Under the pieces are notes generated by a model, which was given only the letters and a program-made list of their open reading frames with translations, did not search any database and was not told the DNA's origin. A stretch of 64,000 nt of DNA. Source: Motacilla alba alba. Lineage: Eukaryota; Chordata; Aves; Passeriformes; Motacillidae. The stretch spans positions 50,653,666-50,717,665 of the forward strand of contig NC_052018.1 of the NCBI RefSeq assembly GCF_015832195.1, in the 5' to 3' direction. This document shows, piece by piece, positions 38,700 to 50,700 of this stretch. Within the stretch, counting starts at the first letter, position 1. Every line of letters begins with the position of its first letter. The position numbers were made by a program, and so were the translations under genes.

Positions 38700-39960
38700 C
38701 ATTGTGAGCTGGGGACCCAGAGGCTGCTACCACTTCATGAAAATTTTCCTGGGAAACAATGGTTGCTAGCAGAACTGGGCAGCCCTGGGCTGGAAGAGTT
38801 GTCACAGAGACAGATGCATGTTACAAAGAAGTACGCAACTTGTTCTTCTCCAAAACCCCCGAAAGAAGAAATCCAGTTCAAGACTCTCCTCAAGCAATTT
38901 GTCAAACAGACAATTGCTTCACTAAACTGCAAAGGGCAGGGATCCTGGGCCATGGGAAATGATGGCAAGCAATGTCCATGCTACTGCCAGGATATGGGGT
39001 GCCTCGTGGTCTCCAGGGGGGTGGCTGCATCTATGGCAGTGTGGGACTGCAGGGAAATTGTGACGCGGAGCATGATGGAGGTCATATGTCCTAGAAATGC
39101 TGCACTGGACTGCTGATCGTTGTCTGATGGTGCTGCTCTTTTGCTTCTCTTGGGAGAGGAGTTGTTGAGGAAACTCAGCCTTCATGAGGCCCTTGTGAGA
39201 ACCAGCCAGGAGGAGTGGCAGTGGCGCTCAGAATCTACAGTGGCAGTGTCCACTGAGGAAAGGTGACCATAGGCACTGTGTTAAACTCACTGCTGCCACA
39301 CTCCTCATCATTCCATGGAGAAGCACTGGAGAAACCCCTTCCCATATGTGCTCCAAGAAGGCCAGTTATATGTTTGACCTAGGACACAATACCCAGAAAC
39401 TCCTTAAGGGAAGGAAAGGGCATCGAAACCTCCGTTGCCTCCTCCCACAAAGGCCATAACCCCTCAAAGGTTCATGCTCGCTCATGTTCTCCACAGCCGT
39501 TGTGAAGCTGTGGTTTGCTCCTATAGGATGGAAGAGCTTCAAAGGGCAGGGTGGAGAGCACTTTCACCCAGAACAGCCCCGGCCTTGTGGCAAGGGCGTG
39601 GGTTTTGATTTCCTCGGGCACAGGAGGGTGTAAACCCCAGCTTTCCCACATCTAGGGTAAAAGCCCTGACCACAGAGCTCTTGAGTGCGGCAGAGGAGAG
39701 CAGCAACAGCTGCTGCTGCGCTTCGCAGAGCAGCAGCTCTCTGTGTTTTGGGAATGTTCATTGGCTCTACCCCTTGGGCAAGATGGGTGCAGGTGCAGGA
39801 ACGCTGAGTACATTGGATCTGACGGTGCCAGAGTGTGAGTTAACTGGGTGCCATGACATGAGAAGCATTTCTGGACATGCCCACAGCAGAATTTCAGGAG
39901 TCTCGAGAATTTTAATGTGAAAAGCTGGCGCCTCCGGATCTTAGGCGCTTCCAGGGTGTG
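38700..39960. other. Locally GC- and CpG-richer interval, unassigned
   Basis: This is the most CpG-dense stretch in the window by eye, with clusters at about 39055-39070, 39420-39490, 39570-39620, 39685-39730 and 39900-39950. It includes a CAG/CTG-rich patch at 39695-39740 and a 6-base inverted repeat (gcgcct/aggcgc) at 39928-39948. Open stretches reach 117 codons on + (38763-39116) and 177 codons on minus (40185-39652), but none shows a domain. Possible readings are a weak distal regulatory element, a decayed LTR or virus-derived segment, or chance. No TATA box, LTR ends or splice-linked gene could be shown. Confidence 0.35.
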
Positions 39961-41339
39961 GCAAAAAATAAGCAGAAATTTAGATGACTGCAGTTTTGGA
40001 TGTAGGTGCTTCATCCTGGTAGAAATAAATCCTCCTTTCCTTCTATCTGGCTGGATACAGTTCCCTGAATTTGCAGTGTAACTCCTTGCTGAGTAGGAAC
40101 AGTTCTTCTCCATTGCAAGGAGCATTATGCCTGGCAAAAGAGTAAAAATGTAAAAACTGCCAGCAGAGATGATGTTCAGCCACAATGTTCTGACTCTATA
40201 AGATTTATGGGGCTGTGGGAAGCTATTTTGGATGAATCATAAATAATTGCATGTAATATACTAATGTAGCTACAGAATGGGAGTGAGTTTTGTTTTATCC
40301 ATTAATTCAAAAGACTCTCCTTGAGAGCATTTGGGAAAAGTAATTTAGCAAAATCAAGCATAAGTCAAGGTAACTTAAATTTGAAAAAGATCTTCCTAAA
40401 TGGCTAAAAATGAAATGAAAAAAAAAGAGGAAGAATTAAAATTAGGTGTCATAATCCAATAGCCCTGTCAAGGTTGTTGAGAAAAGGTAGAAACCTTTTC
40501 TACATGAAACGTTTCATAAAACACATGCAGAACCTCTTAATACGATTGTAAAAAATTGTTTCTAGTTTTATAAAGATGCCATGTATAATTTTAACACTGA
40601 TAATAAATTATGCACTTAGCAATATTTGCAACACATTCATTGATAAATGCTTTGCTCACAGATCTAGAGTGAGCTATCTTTGATGCTAATATCACATCTA
40701 CCAGACTCAGTGTTTTGAGAGGCAAATTTGACCTAATGCCCAAAGTCCATACAGCCAAGTGGAAAAAATTTACCAGCAACAACCAACTTGTCAACTACTA
40801 CTGTTTCAAAGGCTGATTTTATCTCATTGGCCTTAGCTTATGCTGGTATTCTTCTGTGACATCAAAGAATTTCTTTTGGTTGTAAAGAGTAACAGTATCA
40901 GTCCCTAACTAGAATAGTTCCTGAGGATGAGAAAAGCCCTATCCTTTTTCTTTCAAGGCTCTAAATTATTGCAAAGGGACAGAGAACTCCCTGAACAAGG
41001 GAGATGAATAGGAGGGTTGCACTTAAAACAAGAGGCCGAGAGTTGTGCTGACAGAAGCTCAGCCTGGTTTTCTTACAATTGGCTCTTCAAAACGTGTCCT
41101 AAGAAGATCATATTCCCACTGCTACAGCATCTCTTCCTACATATGCCTGCTCAGATCTAGGCTGGGAGGTCCCCTGAGCTTGCTGTTGCTAACACGTCAG
41201 TATTGACAGCATGGGGTGTCCCAGGTTCTATGGAACAGCAACAGACCTTAAGGAAATGCTCTTTTGCCAAAGTTTTTGTAACTTAAATGGACAAGACACA
41301 TAAGGAATTCAAAAAGGCAAGGAATTGGAAAGTAAAACC
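39961..41339. other. Unique AT-rich non-coding DNA
   Basis: No gene or transposon is recognised beyond the minus-strand open stretch that begins at 40185 and ends in the CpG-richer interval. Confidence 0.6.
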
Positions 41340-41405
41340 TGAATCAGTCAGTGACAGAGCCGGGACTGTAATATAAATATCCTGCTGACAACTCAAAGAC
41401 TGATT
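41340..41405 (-). mobile_element. MIR-like SINE remnant (-)
   Basis: The block gtcagtgacagagccgggac and the following tcctgctgac...aaagactg have the order and wording of the reverse complement of the MIR core (agtggcagagccaggattcgaaccc, then tctggctcc). This is an ancient, partial SINE. The limits are approximate and no full tRNA-like head survives. Confidence 0.45.
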
Positions 41406-41580
41406 TTTTGGATATCTCTGCCTGTCATTCTACATCTGTTTTTTTTTCCAATAGAGGGATGCATAACATGTGATTTGCCCAATAAATATGACTGTATTTC
41501 CTCCCTTTCATTTTTCCCTGTCCAGAAACAAACTTACAATTAGAACTGGCTGGGAACTTTTAACAAAGTATTTTTCCACC

Positions 41581-41622
41581 AAAAAAAAAAAAAAAAAAAG
41601 AAAGAAAGAAAGAAAAAAAAAG
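41581..41622 (+). repeat. Poly(A) with GAAA slippage
   Basis: Nineteen A are followed by four-base aaag units and then more A. It could be a low-complexity tract or the tail of an old retroposed transcript. An aataaa word lies about 100 bases upstream (41481), but no parent gene is recognisable. Confidence 0.85.
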
Positions 41623-42815
41623 TTTACCAGGTGTGGAATTTATTGTAAAAATGAAAATGAATACACACTATAATTTATATTATTTACTTAGAAAATAAGG
41701 CACCTGGTGTCAAGCCTAAAACCTATATGAGGAAGAACAAGGACTTGAATCCATTTTCTAGAATGCTCAATAAATGCATATTCTATTGAATGTTTCTATT
41801 TGTCTTTCTTAAAAAAAAAAGAATATGATCTAATGTATAAGCCTAAGAGACTATTTGTGCAGCATCATGTCTTTTTTAACACCTGTACTTTTCCAGTTTG
41901 AAATCTACAAGTGGACACTTTCTCAAATACATGGATTTTAGAAATTCTACCATATAATTATCCTGAATAATTATTTGCCTTCATATTTCTGCAATTAGTG
42001 TGTTCTTAATGTTATGTATTCAGAAAGAGAAGTTTGAGTTATTTTGATTATGCAAGGTGGAGGAAATAGGTCATACAGAGCACTTCAGCTGTGACTGGCT
42101 GGGGTCTACACTTAGATCCAGGTTTCTGTTTTGGAACTCATATTCTGCACACTCTTAATGACTACTACTAGTTTGTGCTTTAACTTTTCTGTTTGAAAAT
42201 GTCTGACAGTAAAATCATTTGCTTGGACAGAAGAGGGTATAAGCAGAAATCTTTTTTTTCTAAATATTTGCCTGATTAATTTTGCAAATTCCTTTTGCGA
42301 TGATTTTCCAGACTGTTTAATATCCAGATTAAGTACCTTGAACTTTAAGATGGGAATGGAGTGTGAGAAGATATTAAGGAAGTGAATTCAGATGCAGATG
42401 TAGAAATAGATTTGAAGCAATTAGATGGAAGCCAGTTTATCCAGATTCTCTATCTGCCTGGTGGATATCACACAGAATTTGGTATTCTGGTTTTCTCTCC
42501 CCCACCCCCAACTGCATGTCTTGCTGTGTAGACTTTAGGTATGCTGCATGGCTGAGACAGTTTAAAGAAAACCTAAAGCTACTCTAGTGTCTCTTTGGGA
42601 CTGGACAGTGGCTCTTTGGGACTTTGACTCTGGGGGTGTTTATGCCACTACACGAGGGCAGACATGAGCAGACTCCACTCACATTCGTGCCAGTCCCAGA
42701 GTGGGGAACCTGGTCCAAAAGCACCACAGTGCTTGAGCAGGAGCCACCTGGCACCCTGAAAGAGGAGACCTGGCTTTGCAGCACTCAGGTACTAAGGGAC
42801 TTTGCTGGGCAGATT
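41623..42815. other. Unique non-coding DNA
   Basis: No gene is recognised. From 42580 to 42815 the DNA turns GC-richer and is rich in TG/CA dinucleotides. It carries a short direct repeat of ctctttgggac (42591 and 42612) and an uninterrupted + frame running into the CR1 copy at 42816. It may be an unrecognised older repeat (possibly LTR-derived) into which CR1 inserted. Confidence 0.5.
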
Positions 42816-43216
42816 GAAGAACGACTGAAGGAGCTGGGGTTATTTAGCCTGGAGAAAAGGAGACTCAGAGGTGACCTTACCACTCTCTTCAACTTCCTGA
42901 AGGGTGGCTGTGGTGAGCTGGGGGTCGGTCTCTTTCTCAGGGCAACAACAGACAGAACACGAGGACACAGTCTCAAGCTGCACCAAGGGAGATACAGGCT
43001 AGAATTAAGGAGGAAGTTTTTCACAGAAAGAGTGGTCAAATACTGGAATCATCTGCCCAGGGAGGTGGTGGAGTCACCATCCCTGGATGTGTTTAAAAAA
43101 AGACTGGATGTGGCACTTGGTGCCATGATCTAGTTGAGGTCTTGGAACATGGGTTGGACTCGATGATCTTAAAGGTCTCTTCCAACCTAGAAATTCTGTG
43201 ATTCTGTGATTCTGTG
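42816..43216 (+). mobile_element. CR1 LINE 3' end with open ORF2 C-terminus
   Basis: This is a 5'-truncated CR1 in sense orientation that keeps about 105 codons of the ORF2 C-terminus without a stop or frameshift. It runs from [20 protein letters not shown] through [20 protein letters not shown] to a TAG at 43131-43133. The 3' UTR follows (gggttggactcgatgatctt at 43151) and ends in three perfect attctgtg octamers at 43193-43216. The octamers are the hallmark of CR1 priming at its own tail. The intact frame and perfect tail make this the youngest-looking copy in the window, although it lacks the reverse transcriptase and cannot move by itself. Confidence 0.95.
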
Positions 43217-43730
43217 ACTGCTCCAGTGGTATTTTTACCACATTCCCCATTGGATGGTGCAGTTCTCCATCCCCTCTAGTTTGCCTTTCTTCAGAAAGGC
43301 ATTGGGAAAGTGATATTCCCAATAGGCTGAAGATAACTATACATGCACAGAAGCTATGCAAACATATGTAGGGCAGCTTTAGTTCTCAAGCAACATATTT
43401 TCTGCTCACTGAGGCCTATCCACTCAGGTTCACCCTGGCTTTTACTTGTGTTCACACACTTGCTTACCAGCATATAAAGGAGTAAGCTGTGGTATTCATG
43501 TGGTAGAGGCAGACAAAACTAATTTCTGCCTGTAGATTTTTGATGTTATAGTACACTCACTGCATAATTAGATTATTTTGTCCCAATTTTTTTTTTTTTA
43601 AGAACCGGATTTGAAAGCAATTGAAACACACACTGGAATCTTCATCCATCAGAAATTGGAGAAGGTTTTTTTCAAGGAAATAGTCCCACTAGTGCTGCTG
43701 ATGAGATGTCTTCTATGGATAAAGACTGTT
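43217..43730. other. Unique non-coding DNA between two CR1 tails
   Basis: No gene or repeat is recognised apart from a run of 13 T at 43587-43599. The segment separates two CR1 copies lying tail-to-tail. Confidence 0.65.
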
Positions 43731-43830
43731 AGAATCACATAATTGTTTAAATTGGAAAAGAACTCTAAGATCTCTGAGTACACCCATTAACCTAACACTG
43801 ACAACTTCGCCACTAAAGCATGTCCCCATT
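43731..43830 (-). mobile_element. CR1 LINE 3' end scrap (-)
   Basis: The + strand shows agaatcacataattgttta, then gatctctgagtacacccatt and aacctaacactgacaac. This is the complement of a CR1 3' UTR and the last ORF2 codons, of the same subfamily group as the copy at 42816. It is about 100 bases long and 5'-truncated, with no open frame. Confidence 0.88.
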
Positions 43831-46800
43831 AGAGTGTAAGATTGATATGCTACACCTGAATTGTTTTCCTTCACTATCTAATGCAAGAAACAAATGTCCT
43901 AAGAGATCACTACAATAAGTTTTCCCAGAAGTTGTGCCTGTGTTTTTCTGAGGTTAATCTCTTTGCTTCAACAAGATTGACTGTGTATTGAATAAAAAAT
44001 GCAAAATCGTTGCCTACTCCAACACGCTGGAAAATACTATTGCTAATCACTCTGAAACAAGCTGTGAATGGCTGAGACACACAAATAAAATATAATTTTA
44101 AAAGCAAATATTTCTTGAATTTACCGGGTTCCCTTACTTTCTACTTTACATTGAAGGTGCCAGGGGCTCTTTCCTGGACTGATCTTCCTCCTGATTGAGG
44201 AAACAATAGACATGCAAGCAAGCCTAGCCACAGAAACTTTTTGTCAGGACTAGTTCTTGCTTACAAAAGCATTTTGCAGATTTTACATAAATTCTAATTT
44301 ATTAAGGGATCAGATTTTACATTAAAAACATTTATGCTGGCTAACAGAAAAATGCTAGGTTTAGGATTTCAGGAGTACTTTTTCATTACGTGCCTGCTGG
44401 TTGGTGAGCAGAAGTATTTCACTGGAATTTTGTGACAGCAGCAAAACTGTATTTAATTTTTTTTTAATTTTTTTTTTTTAGTTTAGGGTCACTAAATGTA
44501 TGTCTATCTGGTTAGTCATATTCATCAAATGCAGATTTAGATAATTTAGCAAAATACTGAAAGGGAATAAATGTTATTTTTAGTTCTGTCATAAAATAAG
44601 TTATATTATTGTGACCAAAAACTTCATATATGTAAAATATACATAGAAGTAGATTAATTTCTGTTTGTGCCTACTACATTTCCTAATAACACTTAAAAAA
44701 ATTAGTTATTAAGCACCTAACATACTATTTTCCAAAGATCTCTATGCTCTAGCCATGAGTAATGAATGTACACTCAGAGCTCTGTATATTTCACAAATTT
44801 AATTCATTTGCAAATTTCCTTAATTTGCTAAGCATCTACAAATGAAAAAAAAACCAACTCTATTCTAAAATTATACCCTATGTTTTGCCTCACAGCAACC
44901 CAAATTTCTTGAGAGGTCAACTAGTCATTATATTCATATGACTGGTTTTTGGAATAGTCTTTGAAATATACACAAAATAGCAACATATGTGAATTGGAAG
45001 CTTTGGAGCTACGTATTATCTTTTAATAACACGTCAGGGCTATAAAAGTGTGAAAGGCTTCATACTGATCCCAAGTATCATAATGCATTAGTACTCAGGG
45101 AGGGCTATGGTCTCTTCTAAACCTCTAAAAACCAAGAATTATTTGCCTGGGAGTAGATTACTTGAAGGTTGGGCATCCTAACAACTGGATTCTCCAGGAG
45201 CAGGAAAGATCTGTGAGGTAACTCAAATGATGAAGGAACTCTGTAGATAGCCTCAGATTCTTTGGGTTGTCCTTGGGCTGTAGCACTACTAGGAATCCTA
45301 CTAATATGCTTCATCATGTCTCCTTGTGGCTGGTCTGCACCTCCCATTGCTGCCTTTCCCTGCTTGTAAGAGGAGTGAAAAGGCAGACGCACCAGTAAGA
45401 CAAGTATGGTAAAGAGAAATGTTTCTTTTGCAGAAGCTGTCATTTGTGGAAGGCAGTGTGCTTCACCTCCTAAGCAGAGAAGTAAATACACAGGGTGAAT
45501 GGTCTCTGTGTCATTGGCCCTTTGCATTGATCAAAAGATTGTTAAATTTACAGCAAAAACAGATAAGAACGAGACATACTTTTAGTGAAATGTCAGTCTT
45601 GAGAGCTGTCTTAACAAGAGCACTAAGGAGCACAAAAAAGAGAAATGTCTGAAATTGAAATGTCTGCCTGTGCTAGGATCCAATGTAATAAACAAGAGAA
45701 CTGAGAACTGCTCATTTTATGGGCTTAATTTGACTTAGACAGTATTAATAAATTTGGAAAGATATGAACGACTTAAAGTTACAGAACTTAATACAGAAAG
45801 GGGCCATCTCAGTAAATGAAGAGAGTGGTACTTCATCAGAATAAAGTTATTTTTGGATCAACATCAATTTGGAAAGAAATTATATTGATGATATAAATCC
45901 TTGTGGATTAATGTTCTAGTGAAGAATGCCAAAATCTGCTGTTGAAAACCACACCAAACTAGTAAGCAGGACAATCATCTCCCTAAGCATGTGTCCACAC
46001 TATGCAAGGGGAATTGTCAGCACTGAAGCATCTTTGAAATACCATAATGTTCTAGAAGCAAACTTCCCATCCCAAAAATTTTCAAATCCAATCACAGAAA
46101 TTCTCTTTTAGGCCTTCACTCAACAGGTGCAGTGTATTGGTAGCATGATGAACAATCATGTACTCGTATGTATTATTTTATGCATTATATTAAGCAAGTC
46201 TTCCTTTTCCATCAGGATTCAATGCCAACAAATACAATAGAAACATCTAATTGAATTCGGTGACCTTTAATGGTACTTTTTGTATTTACACTCTCCATTT
46301 CTGGCAAATATATTATTATTCATCATATATAGGCTGCTCTGCCAGTTTGCTTTACTTACATGAGTAGTTCCATATGGGTCCTTTATTCCAAGGAATTTTG
46401 GGAGTCACTAATAGCTGGGCAGGGGACACTGATTACTGAATTCCTGGCACTGTTTTCAGTTTGGACTGACTAGTATGTTTATATGATGCAGCAGTCAACC
46501 ACAGGATGCCTAATTCATACTTACAGCACTGCACGTTCCTATTATTTTGTGTAATAATATATCATTTACTTTATAAAGACTTTTCTCATTCTATTTTATC
46601 AGTGGTTCACAGAAAAATTTAGAAACAAGTTGAACATCAGGACTTGTAATTTTTCTGAGCCTCATCTCAGAATCTTTCCACTGTCCATGTTAATTATAAA
46701 TTGCATTCATCACAGTGAAGACTATTTATTTGCTTCTTCTGTTTATCTGTTTTGCCTATCTGTAATACCACAGTGGGAATGGCATGTACAATGACAAGAA

Positions 46801-47544
46801 AATGACCTGTGTCAAACAAATAGATGGTTTGCACACAGATAAAAAAAGCAAAACCAAAATATTTGCAACATAAATCAGATTTTTTTCTTTCCATCTTTTG
46901 TTTTCCCTTTGTTCAATATGAATTAAAGATCAAAACTGACTCCAGCAATAATTCTGCACCTATTCCTCTATCAAAAGATAATGTGATATTTAATAACTTC
47001 CCTCTCTGCTTCTTCTCCAGGATCTGAACTGAATTTTTATTTTTCCATAGGAAGGGAAACTGGATTTTAATGTCCCAAAACCTTAACTTAGCTTAGCGTG
47101 ATTGGATTTTTTTTGTATGTAAATTTCTCATTCTTCCTGTTGTGCTTTTTATTAATGAATGATATTTCTCTTTATGAAAAAAAGAAAGAAAACAATGCAA
47201 GTGTAGCAGAGAAAAATGCACTAAATATGAAGGAACAAATAATCTGCGAAAGGCAGAGGTGAACAGGCCTAATAAGAGGCCCCATTTTAACAGTTCAGTC
47301 CTAGCAGAGCACCACAATGTCATCCCAGAAATACACCTTGATGGCAAATGTTTCAGTGGTACTGGCAGGTATTTACTTTCAGGTTTTATTCAACCTAGTG
47401 GGTGAATAAAACTACCAGCTTAAGGGACCAAGAGGGAACTGTAAATAGTACTTAAGTTCCCAGAGTGCAATTCAGTTCCAGGACAGAGATTCAAACAAGC
47501 TGTCCCTGATCCATCTGTGTCAATATATAGTTAAGCTCCGAATC
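43831..47544. other. Unique AT-rich non-coding DNA
   Basis: No gene is recognised. From about 44440 to 44860 it is very AT-rich with long T and A runs (44457-44480). An open stretch of 136 codons on the minus strand (45527-45117) has no recognisable domain. A strong acceptor-like word (ctctgcttcttctccag) ends at about 47021 without a partner donor. Confidence 0.6.
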
Positions 47545-47700
47545 TCCTTATCACAGCTTGTTTCAGATGCTGAAAGTTTACATGATTCCAAAAGGCAACT
47601 AGACAAATTCATATAAGTCCATTGAGAGTTATTGTATGTCAACCAGTGCAAAAAATCAACGAGGCACAAATGATTGAATGATGGATGTATATTCTTCAGT
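47545..47700 (+). mobile_element. Probable ancient CR1 LINE remnant (+)
   Basis: The order tttacatgattccaaaaggc, aactagacaaattcatataa, gtccattgagagttattgta parallels the end of old CR1 ORF2 copies in amniotes (a FKRRLDKFM-like codon block followed by a KSIEGY-like block). There are many substitutions and no 3' octamers. The recognisable part is short, so the call is moderate. Confidence 0.5.
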
Positions 47701-50700
47701 GGCATCACTTACAAACTTCCCTAGGTATGCACTTCTTGACTTTTTTGATAATAGGACTCTGAGCTGAGGTGTGACCCAGTCAGACCACTCTCATGTTCTT
47801 GTGCATCGAAATAGCTGAGATTGCACATGTTACTTTCTGAGGAGAGCTCCCCAGCACAAGTAGCTCACTGAACGTGTGTATGTTCAGTAGAAAGGCTGCC
47901 CACCTGAGATGGTTAAATGACTATTTCCCACTTAGCTACATTTGAGAATTATCAACAAAACATTCTTAACTTTCATGTAGCTCTTCTAGATTGGATTTGG
48001 CTCCTCTGGAGCCTACTAGCTTTAGGCACCTTCCCTGAAGAAACTGGTTGGTACCTCTTGAACAATGGCTTAATGATCAGAGTACATCCAGGGACTGTGA
48101 TGCCTGAATTTTGGTCATGCCCCACAAGGTTGAAGAGAGTTCCCATTTTGTAGGGTATTCAGAAGGAGAGGCTTTTTTATTTTTTTTTGTCTGAAGTGAA
48201 AGCTGAGATCCCAGGAGTACAGATTCAAGCAGGGAGGGACATGTAGCAGGAGTGAGGCTCACTTGAGGGGCAAGGGAGAGTACCCTGGCAAAATTCAGGG
48301 GTGTGATTTGCTCCCAGCCCATTGCTGGCATGGACTTCATTGAAAAGCAAGAGAGGAAAAGTAATGAGGAGTCTAGACAGCAAACTCTTGTATCTCTGTG
48401 GCCTTGGAGATATATAAAAAAGTCTTTTAATGTCTTCTGTATACATCTCTACATTTAAGTCAAGGAAAACACAAATGGAAATCAAAGCCTTCTTTGCTGA
48501 ATAATTTTTATATGAAGATAATAATTTCCTATTTAGAGCATAAGTTTTGAAAGGCTTCTCAGATTGCTGCTTCAAGGAAGTTAAGGATGGTCTGTTCCCG
48601 TGAGCTTGGCACCACTGAAGTGAAAGCAACTGGAGGGAAGGGGTGAGGAGGCAGCAGGAGGACAGCTACTAATGACAGAGCAATCTGCGTTTTCCTGTGG
48701 AAGGCAAATAAGAGATAACCACAGCAAATGGAGGATTTAACTGTGAACAATGTTTGCTTAAACCTAGAGTAATTTCTAGCTACTATTGCTTGATTTCCAA
48801 GCAGTTAGTTGCCAAATTAAAAAAAGTTTGTATCAAATGACTGAATATGATTACACTTAGAGGTATATTAGTATATTAGGATATTCATGTTTGTAATAAT
48901 TAATAAGCTTGTTTGTTATGGCTGCTTTGAAATGTCAGTAATAACTTTTGTGTATTTTATTTCTGCTATGAACATCTATTTCAACCACAACTTTCACAAG
49001 GCTTTGCTTCACTCATTAGCTGTGGAGGTGCTCAGGCAAAATGGTACAAACCCAGACAGGTCTAAGCTTTCTCCTTCCTGAATTTCAAACTGCTAAAAGT
49101 GCCTTTTAAACAAAATGCCTGTCTCAACATCATTACATTCCTGTTACTTTGCACTAAGAAGAGGTTCAATATTGTTTCAAATAGATATTAACTTACAATG
49201 TTTTGTTCCTCTTGTTAAGTCCTGACAGTCAGTACAATCATTCATAAATATATGGTTGAGGACAAATACAGGCAGGTGGAATTAAGCTTATATAGGCTGT
49301 ACCCATTTTTTCATATGCACCAAGAGGTATTTTTTTATCTACTTTCTTGTTTTCTAGGCCATTCATGCATCTTTCTTTTTGTGTTTCTTTCATAACTATT
49401 TATGCATGTATACAGATGAACTCCTGGCTACCATCCTATTCATTTGTCTATTTATTATTGTCAACCCCCATGCAGCGTAAGATAGAAATGAAGATATAAA
49501 TTTATATTGTCTTGCTGTGATGTGTTTTCAAATTTATATCAGAATTAGTAGAATATAGCTGTGCTACTTAAAAGTGGGTGACTGATCATGAATGATGGGT
49601 TGCAAGTGGAGAATGTATATAATCCCAGAGTGACTCCAAGAAATTAAACAATTACTATTTGAGGCATAGTTGAGAGAGTTAGGGTTCCCAAACAGTTAAA
49701 TGGATAATGTTTTATCCTTCCTGTACACAAGCCAGAAGTAATTTTCACAATTACTTGTGCACCTCAAGATTCAGGTAACCTCCTGGTTCCTCCTGATTGG
49801 CCTATGATGGATGGCAGAAAAATCCTGATTGGAGAGTTTTATCTGGTACAGAAATGAGGCCTGATATGAAACTCATTCAAGTCAAGAAAGGCCTTCCAAA
49901 AAAACACCAGATCAAAACAGGTCTTTTGTGGAACTATAGGGACCCCGTGCTGCAAACAGTAAAAGAAGAAAAACAATTCCCACAAAATTATCTTGCTGCT
50001 TTAATGTTAGCTGGAGGATTATACTAAAAGCACATCATTCAAAAAGAGCAGGCTTTCTGTCAGAGATATCTATCTCCAGGTGACATCAATTAGATTTTTA
50101 AATTTAGCTTTCTCATTCATTTTATAAGGTTTTAATACATATTTCATGCCTAGTGTTTTGTGATGCCTATTCTATGTACCAGGTGAATAAATAAATAGAA
50201 GCATGTCATTTACATTTTCATAATTATTGCAATGATAACAATGGAAGAGAATATTTATTCTTTCAAGCAGACTTTGGGGTTACAATGATAAATGTTAACA
50301 ACCCTCAAATATAATCTTCTGGTACATAGAAAAAAAAAAAATAATTACCAAATACTTTTCATTTTATGCAGTTTTCAATCACTCTGTAACTATATCAGTA
50401 GCTAACCTGCCAACTGGCCTTTGTAGATAAGTTAATAGTCCAGATACTCTCGTGAATTGCCAGCCAGAAATAACAATGTTGCCATTTAAGGATGTTTGGT
50501 GGAATAAATTTCTTGATATGGTTATATAATGGGACACATAGAAACCAGGTCTGCAAATACATAGCCTGCAATTCTCAGGAGGAGAATTGGAAGCATAGGT
50601 CGGTGTCCCTTACAACTCGTCCTTCTAGACATCACAATGTCATCCTTAAGGTAAAAAAGCATGACTGTTGGTAGAGATTATTTGGATTGAAAACCAGCAT

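Noticed and set aside
39918..39950. tggcgcc word resembling a retroviral primer-binding site
   Set aside because: Only seven bases agree with a Lys-tRNA 3' end. No LTR end precedes it and no polypurine tract is seen. The word is better explained by the local gcgcct/aggcgc inverted repeat.
41400..41625. Processed pseudogene with poly(A) tail
   Set aside because: There is a poly(A)-like tract and an upstream aataaa, but no recognisable parent coding sequence and no target-site duplication could be identified.
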